DNA of 64,000 nucleotides, from positions 1,054,001 through 1,118,000 of the forward strand of contig NZ_CP107989.1 in the NCBI RefSeq assembly GCF_041435015.1, written 5' to 3'. A program made the position numbers and the translations under genes. The notes beneath the pieces were generated by a model. It searched no databases, was not told the origin of the DNA, and saw only the letters and a program-made list of their open reading frames with translations. Origin of the DNA: Streptomyces canus. GTDB lineage: Bacteria > Actinomycetota > Actinomycetes > Streptomycetales > Streptomycetaceae. Of the stretch, positions 25,071 to 32,644 are shown one piece after another (within the stretch, counting starts at the first letter, position 1; each line of letters begins with the position of its first letter).

Positions 25071-26981
25071 TCAGCGCCCGCCTCCGTAGCCGCCGCCCCC
25101 GTACCCGTAGCCACCGCCGTACCCATAGCCACCGCCGTAGCCGCCGCCGTAGCCGGGCCGGCCGCCCCCGTAGCAGGAGTACGGGTTGGTGGAGCAGTTG
25201 GCGCTGGGGTACGGGCTGCTCGGCGGTGTCGGCGTGGCCGTCGGGGTGGCGGACCCCGTCGGGGCCGGTGTGGGCGTCCTGGAGGGCGCGGGGGCGGACT
25301 TCGGGGTCGGCGTGGGGCTGCTGTCCGCGTCCCAGTTGACCGCCTCCATCTGGGGGTCGGGCGTCGAGGTGTCGAAGACCCAGCGCTGGGCGGGGCCGTC
25401 GTCGCGGTTCTTCAGAACCAGCGCGCCGGACCCGTCGGTGGCGGCCGGGGTCAGCGCGAGGTCCTGGTCCCAGCGCGGTACGAGGGTGCCCTGGAGGGTG
25501 AAGTCGTAGCGGACGTTCTTGGCGTCGGGCGAGGTGGCGCCCGTGCAGGCCGCGAGCCGTACCGAGAAGCCTAGGTGGGAGTCCAGGCACAGGTCGGGGT
25601 CGGCGGCGCTGCGCAGCAGTCCGTCCGTTTCGTACGTCCACTGCTGGCCCTCGGCCGCGGAACACTCGGCGAGCCCGGTCTCGACGCCCTGGGCGATCTT
25701 CTTGCCGACGACGCCGACGCACAGCCCGAACTCGACGTTGTGCAGGCGTCCGCGCAGGTCGCCCTGGCGCGCCTCGCTCGCCCCGGCCCGGGACGGGTCG
25801 GTGGTCGAGGAGGCCGTGTCTGAGCCGGGCGCCTCGGAGGGGGCGGCGTCGGCCGGGCCGGTGCCGTCCGAGTGGAACGAGGACCACATGACCAGGGGGA
25901 GGACGACGAGCCCGCTCACCGTCAGGACGGCCGCGGTGAGGTTGCGGCGGGAGGTACGGCGAGGGGCCTTGCGGGCGGAGTGGCGGGAGGCGGAGCGCGC
26001 ACGGCCGCGGGGGCCGGGGGCGGCGGGCGCGGGGCCCGTGGGAGCGGGGCCCTGGGCCGGGGCGGCGGGCGGCATCGGAACGCCGAAGGCCTCACCCGCG
26101 AACGCTCCGCTCGGCGCGTGTCGCTGCGCTTCCTCTGCGGCTCCCGCGTCGTCGACGCTCATCCGTGATTCCACGTAGGCGGCGGCACCCCAGCCGAGCA
26201 CGGCCTCGGCGAGGGCGAGGCCGAGCTGCCCGTTGAACTGGTGCAGTTGGTCGGCGGTGTGCATGCAGTGCCGGCACCGCTGCAGGTGCTCGCGCAGATC
26301 GGGGTCGAGCTCGGCACCGCCGCGCCGGAACGTCACGTCGAGCAGCCGCAGATAGTGCCGGCACTCCTGCTCGGGGGCGAGTTCGCGGTGGACCTGGAGG
26401 CACTCCTCGCGCAGCCGCTCGCGGGCTCGGCGGAGTTCGACGCCGGCGTCCTCCTCGTCCAGGCCGAGGAGGGCCGCGGGGACCCCGATCGGCTCGGCCT
26501 CGACCTCGGTGTGCCACAGCAGGCAGCGGGCCGACTGCTGCAGCCGCTGGAAGGCACCGGACAGCAGGCGCCGCTCGGCGGGAGGCAGCAGGCGGGCCGC
26601 GGCTCTGTCGCCGCCCGCCTCGGTTCTCAGCGCGGGGTGGAGCATCTCCCGTCGGCCGTCGGAGTCCCATTCGGCCGCGATCCGACGGACGGTGACGAGC
26701 AGATGGGGCCGCCAGGCGGCGGTCGGACCCGTGTGGCGCAGAGATTCGCCGAACAGGCGCGTGAACGCGGCCGTGGTGAGCATGCCCGCGGGACGGGGAC
26801 CGTCGGTGCACAGCCGCGCGTAGGCGAAGGCGGCTTCCCAGTGCCGGTCGAGGAGTTCACCGACGGGCTGCAGGGCCGGCGTCGTGCCGCTCCACTTCTT
26901 GAGCTCGGCGCTCAGCTGCTCGTCCGTGACGTCGTACGGGCGAACCGGAGACGGGTAATTCGACAGGCCTGCGTCACTCAC
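25071..26981 (-). CDS. Sigma-like / zinc-finger / TM / ricin-lectin membrane protein (copy 2)
   Basis: A 636-residue paralogue of the protein at 9338-10954, with the same order: sigma region 2-like part (LLDRHWEAAFAYARLC), region 4-like part (FQRLQQSARCLLWHTEVEAE), zinc-finger segment HLQRCRHCMHTADQL, a Pro/Ala-rich linker, one TM helix (LTAAVLTVSGLVVLPLVMW), and a ricin trefoil (LCVG, LCLDSHLG, QQWTY). It adds a Thr/Pro-rich linker and a C-terminal Gly-Tyr repeat tail of roughly 33 residues. I choose the GTG at 26981 because GGAGGA lies 9 nt upstream; longer frames lack a binding site. A membrane-tethered sensor of sugars or cell-wall material is inferred. Confidence 0.8.
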   Translation of the reverse strand: MSDAGLSNYPSPVRPYDVTDEQLSAELKKWSGTTPALQPVGELLDRHWEAAFAYARLCTDGPRPAGMLTTAAFTRLFGESLRHTGPTAAWRPHLLVTVRRIAAEWDSDGRREMLHPALRTEAGGDRAAARLLPPAERRLLSGAFQRLQQSARCLLWHTEVEAEPIGVPAALLGLDEEDAGVELRRARERLREECLQVHRELAPEQECRHYLRLLDVTFRRGGAELDPDLREHLQRCRHCMHTADQLHQFNGQLGLALAEAVLGWGAAAYVESRMSVDDAGAAEEAQRHAPSGAFAGEAFGVPMPPAAPAQGPAPTGPAPAAPGPRGRARSASRHSARKAPRRTSRRNLTAAVLTVSGLVVLPLVMWSSFHSDGTGPADAAPSEAPGSDTASSTTDPSRAGASEARQGDLRGRLHNVEFGLCVGVVGKKIAQGVETGLAECSAAEGQQWTYETDGLLRSAADPDLCLDSHLGFSVRLAACTGATSPDAKNVRYDFTLQGTLVPRWDQDLALTPAATDGSGALVLKNRDDGPAQRWVFDTSTPDPQMEAVNWDADSSPTPTPKSAPAPSRTPTPAPTGSATPTATPTPPSSPYPSANCSTNPYSCYGGGRPGYGGGYGGGYGYGGGYGYGGGGYGGGR

Positions 26982-27279
26982 GGCGGCATTTCCTCCCGAG
27001 GGCATGCTGGGTTGCATAAAGTCCATACCAATGGGTACGTCCGCCTGGGACAGCTCTTTTGAAGCGTGAAGGGCGTACGGAGGGGTCGAGAGCACACAGG
27101 GGGAAAATGTATTGTCCGTGCGCCGACAACGCACACCTTTGCACAGGTCAGCGAGGCGTAACAAGAGATCCCGCGGTTTTGTGCAGAGCGTGCGGCCCGT
27201 GGAGGTTTGACGATTGGTCAAGCCCGATGGCCTGGGATTGCCGCACCATTTGGCCGCCGTAATGGGAAACGGGATTCAC

Positions 27280-27306
27280 TTGGTGCGGCACCCTCATCCG
27301 CACCAA
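27280..27306 (-). terminator. Hairpin terminator after araC-type gene
   Basis: TTGGTGCGG-N9-CCGCACCAA, a perfect 9-bp stem 46 bp past the AraC-type stop. The remaining part of the 370-bp gap (26982-27351) is the AT-richer leader of the ricin-type gene; I see no ORF there. Confidence 0.5.
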
Positions 27307-27351
27307 CCATTGAACCGCCACTCCACACCGCCTCGGGATCGCCCCGCGAGG

Positions 27352-28299
27352 TCACGTCCCAACCATTGGCCCGGTGGCCCGGTACGCCCCGGGCGGAGTC
27401 CCGTAGCGGGCACGGAAGACCCGGTTGAAGTGGAAGGGGCTGGCGAAGCCGGAAGCGGCGGCGACGCGTTCCACGGACAGGTCGGTGCTCTCCAGCAGTC
27501 GGGCGGCATGGTGCAGGCGCGCCTCGCGCAGTTCCCGCATCGGTGACCGGCCCAGCTGCCGGGAGAAGAGGTGGGCGAACCGGGAGGGCGACAGCGACAC
27601 TTCGCCGGCGAGCGACCGCACGGTGTGCGGGGCGCCGGGATCGGCCGCGATCAGCTCCTGGGCGCGCCGCACCCGGGGGTCGATGCCGGTCCCGGTCCGG
27701 GACCCGCGCGCGGCGCCGGCCGTGAGCAGGACGACCTCCTCCAGCGCGCACAGGGCGAGTTCGCGGGCGGTGGTGCCGTGGGCCACGGCAACGGCGACCC
27801 GGTCGTCGGCCGGTGCGGACGCGGGCGGGGCGCTCTCGGGCGGCGTGCCGGTGCCGGTCCAGCGGGCGTCGGTGAGCATCCGGTGGAAGGCCGCCTCGAT
27901 GCGGGTGCGCGGGCCGTGGGTCCCGGGGTCCGAGGTGACGACGTACATGCCGTCGCCCCTGCCGTGCGGCCCCAGCCAGGCGGTCCAGGACGGTCTGGCT
28001 CCGCAGTGCGCCCACCAGAACCGCCAGTGGTCGGCGCCTTGTTGGACGCCGTAGCGGTGCGGGGTGCCGGGGGCGAGCACCACCAGGTCCCCGGCGCCCG
28101 CCCCGGTCTCGGTCCGTCCCTGGCGCAGGGTGCCCCGCCCACCCACCGTCCAGGTGAGCAGCCAGCTGTCGGCGCCCCGCGGTCGCTGGACGGCGTAGCC
28201 CGGGAGTTCGTCGTAGTGGCCGACGACCACGAGGCCCGGTGGCGGACCGGGGTCGCCGTGGGCGGCAGTCTCGGGCAATCCGTCGGCGGTCACGGGCAT
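27352..28299 (-). CDS. AraC-family transcriptional regulator
   Basis: A 315-residue regulator. The N-terminal ~150 residues form a cupin-like sensing domain (PGYAVQRPRGADSWLL, RQGRTETGAGAGDLVVLAPGT). The C-terminal ~100 residues hold two helix-turn-helix motifs: TVRSLAGEVSLSPSRFAHLF and SVERVAAASGFASPFHFNRVF, the AraC signature. It is divergent from the phytanoyl-CoA-type dioxygenase with a 63-bp gap, so it probably controls that gene in response to a small molecule. Confidence 0.9.
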   Translation of the reverse strand: MPVTADGLPETAAHGDPGPPPGLVVVGHYDELPGYAVQRPRGADSWLLTWTVGGRGTLRQGRTETGAGAGDLVVLAPGTPHRYGVQQGADHWRFWWAHCGARPSWTAWLGPHGRGDGMYVVTSDPGTHGPRTRIEAAFHRMLTDARWTGTGTPPESAPPASAPADDRVAVAVAHGTTARELALCALEEVVLLTAGAARGSRTGTGIDPRVRRAQELIAADPGAPHTVRSLAGEVSLSPSRFAHLFSRQLGRSPMRELREARLHHAARLLESTDLSVERVAAASGFASPFHFNRVFRARYGTPPGAYRATGPMVGT

Positions 28300-28362
28300 C
28301 CTCCTCGGGCGGGCTGCGGCCTAGCGTGACGAGTGGAACACATCGCACCAGAGAGGGTCCGC

Positions 28363-29163
28363 ATGACAGTCACAGGCATCGAGACAGGGGTCCGGCAGTT
28401 CCAGGAGGACGGCTTCATGGTCGCGCGCGGGTTGTTCGCACGCGACGAGATCGACCGGCTGTGCGGCGAGTTCACGGCACTGCACTCCGGCGGGCCGGTG
28501 CCGGGACATTTCGAGCCGAGTGCGCCGGGCGAGTCGACGGACCCGCTGCGGAGGTATCCGCGGGTGATGCAGCCGCACGAGATCAACGACCTCGCGCTGC
28601 ACCTCCTGCTGGACGCCCGGCTGCGGGAGGTGCTGGAGACGCTGCTCGGGGAGGAGGTGCTGGCCGCGCAGAGCATGTTCTACTTCAAGCCGCCGGGGGC
28701 GCGGGGGCAGGCGCTGCACCAGGACAACTTCTATCTGCGGGTCGAACCGGGCACCTGTGTCGCGGCCTGGGTGGCCTGCGATGTGATCGACCGGGACAAC
28801 GGAGGTCTTGAGGTCGTCCCGGGCACGCACCGGATGGACCTGTTCTGCCCCGAACTCGCGGACTCGCAGGTGTCGTTCGCGCGGGAGTACGTGGCACCGC
28901 CACCGGGGCTCGCCGCGGTTCCCGTCGACATGACGCCGGGGGATGTGCTGTTCTTCAACGGGAGCCTGGTGCACGGCTCGCAGCCGAACCGCACGGCCGA
29001 CCGGTTCCGTCGGTCGTTCATCGGGCACTACGTGGGGGCTTCCACCCAGCGGATCGGGCACTACTACCGGACGTTGTCGATGAGCGGAGCACGGGTGCCA
29101 CTGCCGGAAAGCGAGGGGGCGGGTCCGTGCGGCACGGAGTTCGCACCGCACGGGCCGCACTAG
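28363..29163 (+). CDS. Phytanoyl-CoA dioxygenase family Fe(II)/2-oxoglutarate oxygenase
   Basis: A 266-residue non-haem iron oxygenase. The facial triad is visible: H119 and D121 in LHQDNFY, and H204 in GSLVHGSQPN; the 2-oxoglutarate carboxylate is probably held by an Arg in TADRFRRSF. PhyH-family members hydroxylate lipids, osmolytes or natural-product precursors with O2 and 2-oxoglutarate. I start at the ATG at 28363, with GAGAGGG about 7 nt upstream, rather than the ATG at 28333. The divergent AraC gene is the likely regulator, and the stop abuts the convergent aldo/keto reductase. Confidence 0.88.
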   Translation: MTVTGIETGVRQFQEDGFMVARGLFARDEIDRLCGEFTALHSGGPVPGHFEPSAPGESTDPLRRYPRVMQPHEINDLALHLLLDARLREVLETLLGEEVLAAQSMFYFKPPGARGQALHQDNFYLRVEPGTCVAAWVACDVIDRDNGGLEVVPGTHRMDLFCPELADSQVSFAREYVAPPPGLAAVPVDMTPGDVLFFNGSLVHGSQPNRTADRFRRSFIGHYVGASTQRIGHYYRTLSMSGARVPLPESEGAGPCGTEFAPHGPH

Positions 29164-30135
29164 TCAGCTGTGACCGGCGATCGGACGGGTCGTGTACGGA
29201 CCCTCCAGCTCCTCGATCTCCTTCTCGCTGAGCTCCAGTTCGACCGCTGCCACCGCGTCCTCGATGTGGTGCGGCTTGCCCGCTCCCACGATCGGGGCGG
29301 CCACCGTGTCCTGGGCCAGGAGCCAGGCCAGGGCCACCTGGGCGCGCGGGACGCCCCGGTCGCCGGCGATGCGGGTGACGGCCTCGACGATCGTGCGGTC
29401 GCCCTCCTGGTAGAGGCGGCTGCCGAAGTTGTCGGTGGAGCTGCGGTCGGTGACCGTGCCCCAGTCCCGGGTCAGGCGGCCGCGGGCCAGCGGGCTCCAC
29501 GGCAGGGCGCTGACGCCCTGGTCGGCGCAGAGCGGCAGCATCTCGCGCTCCTCCTCGCGGTAGAGGAGGTTGTAGTGGTTCTGCATGGACACGAACTTCG
29601 TCCAGCCGTGCCGCTCGGCCGTGTACTGCATCTTGGAGAACTGCCAGGCGTACATCGAACTGGCCCCGATATAACGCACCTTGCCCGCCTTCACCAGGTC
29701 GTGCAGCGCCTCCATCGTCTCCTCGACCGGTGTGCGCGGGTCGAAGCGGTGGATCTGGTAGAGGTCGACGTAGTCGGTGCCGAGGCGCCGCAGGCTGTGG
29801 TCGACCTCCGTCATGATCGCCTTGCGGGACAGTCCGGCGGCGTTCTGACCGGACCGCATCGGGCCGTTCACCTTGGTCGCGAGCACGATCTCGTCGCGGT
29901 TCGCGAAGTCCGCGAGGGCCTTGCCGACGATCTCCTCACTGGTGCCGTCGGAGTAGACGTTCGCGGTGTCGAAGAAGTTGATGCCCGCGTCCAGGGCCTG
30001 CCGGATCAGTGGCCGCGACGCCCCCTCGTCGAGGGTCCACTCGTGCACGCCGCGGTCCGGCAGGCCGTAGGACATGCAGCCCAGACAGATCCGCGAGACG
30101 TCCAGGCCCGTCGAACCGAGCTTCACGTACTGCAT
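29164..30135 (-). CDS. Aldo/keto reductase
   Basis: A 323-residue TIM-barrel NADPH-dependent reductase. The catalytic tetrad is complete: D56 and Y61 in FFDTANVYSDG, K88 in VLATKVNG, and H129 in YQIHRFD. The C-terminal NADP-binding segment AAPIVGAGKPHHIEDAVAA is present. It belongs to the YajO/AKR11-12-like group that reduces aldehydes and ketones. Cytosolic; the natural substrate is unknown. Confidence 0.92.
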   Translation of the reverse strand: MQYVKLGSTGLDVSRICLGCMSYGLPDRGVHEWTLDEGASRPLIRQALDAGINFFDTANVYSDGTSEEIVGKALADFANRDEIVLATKVNGPMRSGQNAAGLSRKAIMTEVDHSLRRLGTDYVDLYQIHRFDPRTPVEETMEALHDLVKAGKVRYIGASSMYAWQFSKMQYTAERHGWTKFVSMQNHYNLLYREEEREMLPLCADQGVSALPWSPLARGRLTRDWGTVTDRSSTDNFGSRLYQEGDRTIVEAVTRIAGDRGVPRAQVALAWLLAQDTVAAPIVGAGKPHHIEDAVAAVELELSEKEIEELEGPYTTRPIAGHS

Positions 30136-30190
30136 CGTTGCTGCTCCTGACGTCGAGAGAGGTCCGAAGGGGAGCGTACGACTTCGCGCT

Positions 30191-30718
30191 TCAGCATCCT
30201 CCCGGCTCGACCAGATCCAGCGCCCGTTCCCACCCGAACTCCTCGCCCTCGGGGCCCTGATGGGGATGTCCGAAGCGCACCCCCATCCCCCGCAGCCGGG
30301 TCAGGCTGTCCTGGTAGGCGGGGTGACCGGCGAGGTCGTCGGAGACACAGGGCAGGACGCCGATCGGGACGCCCCGGCCGGCCACCTCGCACAGTGTGCC
30401 CACCGCGAGGGTGTCCGCGATTCCGGCCGCCCACTTGTTGATCGTGTTGAAGGTGGCCGGGGCCACCACGACCGCGTCCGGATCCGGGAAGGGCCGCGGG
30501 TCCCCCGGCCGCCGCCATGCGGAGCGGATCGGGTATCCGGTGGCCGCTTCTACGGCCGCCGTGTCGAAGAAGCCGTTCATGGCGGTGGGCGTGGCGATGA
30601 CGCCGACCTGCCACTCCCGCTCCTGCGCGGCGGTGATCAGCTTTCCGACATCCGCCGCGATGCCGGCGGCGCACACGACGACGTACAAGAAGGGCGGTAT
30701 CTCGTCCTGTTCGGTCAC
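30191..30718 (-). CDS. Flavoprotein of the HFCD/CoaC-like family
   Basis: A 175-residue flavoprotein of the homo-oligomeric flavin-containing Cys decarboxylase fold. PFLYVVVCAAGIAADVGKLI opens the Rossmann-like core, AVVVAPATFNTINKWAAGIAD is the conserved segment near the flavin with the PATFNTINK variant of the family's P-A-[ST]-x-N-[ST] motif, and GVLPCVSDDLAGHPAY follows. Known relatives decarboxylate phosphopantothenoyl-cysteine or lantibiotic C-termini; this short stand-alone form is common in Streptomyces and of unknown role. It lies 9 bp after the NTF2-like gene on the same strand, so the two probably form an operon. Confidence 0.8.
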   Translation of the reverse strand: MTEQDEIPPFLYVVVCAAGIAADVGKLITAAQEREWQVGVIATPTAMNGFFDTAAVEAATGYPIRSAWRRPGDPRPFPDPDAVVVAPATFNTINKWAAGIADTLAVGTLCEVAGRGVPIGVLPCVSDDLAGHPAYQDSLTRLRGMGVRFGHPHQGPEGEEFGWERALDLVEPGGC

Positions 30719-30727
30719 GCCGGAACC

Positions 30728-31186
30728 CTACTGAAGCGGGAAGGACAGCCCCCGCTCGGTCGCGGGGCGCGGTCCGTGGATCCGGCGCTCCTTCTCCTCG
30801 ATCGGCACGTCGTTGATGCTCGCCTCGCGCCGGGTCATCAGCCCGTGCTCGTCGAACTCCCACAGCTCGTTGCCGTACGACCGCCACCACTGCCCCTCGG
30901 TGTCCTGGCACTCATACTGGAAGCGGACCGCGACGCGGTTGCCGTCGTGGGCCCACAGGTCCTTGCGCAGCGCGTACTCCCGCTCGCGTGCCCACTTCGC
31001 GGTGAGGAACTCGACGATCCCGGCGCGCCCGGTGACGAAGGTCCCGCGGTTGCGCCACACGGAGTCCTCGGAGTAGGCGAGTGCCACCCGCTGCGGATCG
31101 CGGGTGTTCCACGCGTCCTCGGCGGCCTGCACCTTCTGGACGGCACTCTCGCGGGTGAAGGGCGGCAGGGGCGGGCGGTCGGTCAT
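30728..31186 (-). CDS. DUF1348/NTF2-like family protein
   Basis: A 152-residue protein of the nuclear transport factor 2-like, DUF1348 type: [47 protein letters not shown], and the [28 protein letters not shown] core. The fold is a cone-shaped barrel with a cavity; some relatives are small-molecule isomerases or binding proteins, but function is unassigned. It is divergent from a TetR gene across a gap with two identical 16-bp palindromes, so it is the probable main target of that repressor. Confidence 0.85.
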   Translation of the reverse strand: MTDRPPLPPFTRESAVQKVQAAEDAWNTRDPQRVALAYSEDSVWRNRGTFVTGRAGIVEFLTAKWAREREYALRKDLWAHDGNRVAVRFQYECQDTEGQWWRSYGNELWEFDEHGLMTRREASINDVPIEEKERRIHGPRPATERGLSFPLQ

Positions 31187-31220
31187 GTCATCCTCCGTGG
31201 CCGAAGCGGCCGGAACAGGG

Positions 31221-31272
31221 GAGAACGCGCGTTCTCCCGGTTGCCTGTTACCGTAGGAGAACGCGCGTTCTC
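31221..31272. promoter_or_regulatory. Two identical 16-bp palindromic operators
   Basis: GAGAACGCGCGTTCTC occurs twice, at 31221-31236 and 31257-31272, exact copies and each a perfect palindrome, 36 bp apart centre to centre. They lie between the divergent NTF2-like and TetR genes, the second one 20 bp before the TetR start. Confidence 0.85.
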
Positions 31273-31292
31273 ACGTCAAGGAGTGGTCGTCC

Positions 31293-31844
31293 ATGGACAG
31301 CGCAGTGGCCCGCGAGCGGGTGCTGGACGCCGCCGAGGAGCTGTTCTACGGGCGGGGCATCCAGTCCGTCGGCATGGACGACATACGGGGCGCGTCCGGC
31401 GTCTCCCTCAAGCGGCTCTACCAGCTGTTCCCGGCGAAGGAGCAGCTGGTGGAGGCCTATCTGGAGCGGCGGGACGGACGGTGGCGGGGGCGGCTGGCCG
31501 AGTTCGTGGAACTCCGGTCGTCCCCTGAGGAACGGATCCTCGCGGTCTTCGACTGGCTGGAGGAGTGGTTCGGCGAGGAGGGCTTCCGCGGGTGCGCGTG
31601 GATCAACTCGTACGGCGAGCTGGGCGCGACCTCGGACCGGGTGGCGGACCAGGTCCGGGCGCACAAGAGGGCATTCGGGGACTACTTCGCCTCACTCGTG
31701 GCCGCCGCGGGGCGGCCCGCGGCGCTGGCCGGGCCGCTCTTCCTGCTCGCCGAGGGGGCCATGGTGACCGCGGGCATCACGCGGAGCACGCGGCCCGCGG
31801 CGCAGGCGCGGGAGGCGGTCCGGACGCTGCTGGAGCCGCGCTGA
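31293..31844 (+). CDS. TetR/AcrR-family repressor
   Basis: A 183-residue regulator. The N-terminal HTH reads VLDAAEELFYGRGIQSVGMDDI followed by GVSLKRLYQLFPAKEQLVEAYL, the TetR signature. The C-terminal ligand domain is of the TetR_C_33-like short type. The two identical palindromes upstream are very likely its binding sites, controlling itself and the divergent NTF2-like/flavoprotein operon. Confidence 0.92.
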   Translation: MDSAVARERVLDAAEELFYGRGIQSVGMDDIRGASGVSLKRLYQLFPAKEQLVEAYLERRDGRWRGRLAEFVELRSSPEERILAVFDWLEEWFGEEGFRGCAWINSYGELGATSDRVADQVRAHKRAFGDYFASLVAAAGRPAALAGPLFLLAEGAMVTAGITRSTRPAAQAREAVRTLLEPR

Positions 31845-31846
31845 GG

Positions 31847-31946
31847 TCAGACGGCGGCGAGTGCCGTCACCTGCGCGCGGGCCCGGTCGAGGGAGTCCGT
31901 CACGAGATCCTTCAGACCCGCCAGGTGCGGCAGCAGACCGGCCGGG
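31847..31946 (-). pseudogene. C-terminal gene fragment, unidentified
   Basis: A minus-strand frame ends with PAGLLPHLAGLKDLVTDSL and a short Ala-rich tail before a stop at 31847. It reads like the amphipathic C-terminal helix of a real protein, but upstream it runs into the sigma-factor fragment on the other strand, so no complete gene exists. I cannot identify the parent family. Confidence 0.3.
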
Positions 31947-32458
31947 GTGAGTTCGGCCGCCACGACATGCAGGTGCCGTACGCCGAGCTCGCGAAGAAGC
32001 TCGCCGGCAGGGCCCGGCTGAAGGTCCGGGGCACCCCCGCCGTCCCGGAGGCCGAGCTCGGCCGGCATCGGCAGCTGGTGGAGGCGTTCCTGGCCGCCGC
32101 GCGCGGCGGTGACCTGGGCGGGCTGCCGGACATGCCGGCCCCGGACGTGGTGCGCCGGGCGGACCCGGCCGCGCTGCCGCCCGGGGTGCCGGCGGAGCTG
32201 CGGGGTGCCCGCGCGGTGGCCGAGGGGACCGTGGCTCTGCGCGAGGGGTCCCGGTTCGCGGCCGCGGCCCTGGTCGACGGGGACGTCGGCCTCGTCGTCG
32301 CCCCGCGCGGGCGGCTGCTGTTGGCGCTCACCGTGACGGTCGAGGGCGGGCGGATCACTGCGTACGACGTCGTCGCCGAGCCGGCCCGGCTGCGGCGGGT
32401 CGAGCTGGGGGTGCTCGACCCGCCTGGCCGGTTCAGCTCACCGTCTCCGACACGGTGA
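31945..32458 (+). pseudogene. Truncated ECF sigma factor (C-terminal part only)
   Basis: From about 31945 the plus frame reads HDMQVPYAELA, then KKLAGRARLKVRGTPAVPEA and LVEAFLAAARGGDL, ending in RLLLALTVTVEGGRI and VVAEPARLRRVELGVLD. This is region 4.2 plus the SnoaL-like tail of a SigJ/ECF41-like sigma factor. Region 2 and the first part of region 4 are missing, and about ten residues are deleted between PYAELA and KKLA, where the region-4 turn would be. There is no start or binding site. It is a remnant, and its end overlaps the convergent ferredoxin gene. Confidence 0.6.
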
Positions 32459-32633
32459 TGGCGGCGACGGGGCGCGCCCGGGCGGCCTCCCGGACCATGG
32501 GGTCGCCGCCGCCGTCCTCCCGGCCGGGCAGAAGCATGCTGAAGCCGTCGTCGTCCTGGGTGAAGACACCCGGTGCGGCCGGCGCGCACTGGCCCGCCCC
32601 GATACAGGCGTCCTTGTCGATGTCGATGTGCAT
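32433..32633 (-). CDS. Small ferredoxin (3Fe-4S type) lacking the third cluster Cys
   Basis: A 66-residue protein with the sequence pattern of the 3Fe-4S ferredoxins that serve Streptomyces P450s: DKDACIGAGQC gives Cys10 and Cys16, then APGVFTQDDDG. At the C-terminus the family has a Cys-Pro-x-x-A-I motif; here it is ARPVAAITV, with Arg (CGC) in place of that Cys (TGC). Only two of the three cluster ligands remain, so a normal 3Fe-4S cluster is unlikely. It follows the P450 gene by 11 bp on the same strand and is its natural partner by position. The ATG at 32633 gives a compact fit. Confidence 0.85.
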   Translation of the reverse strand: MHIDIDKDACIGAGQCAPAAPGVFTQDDDGFSMLLPGREDGGGDPMVREAARARPVAAITVSETVS

Positions 32634-32644
32634 GGGCGGGCCTC

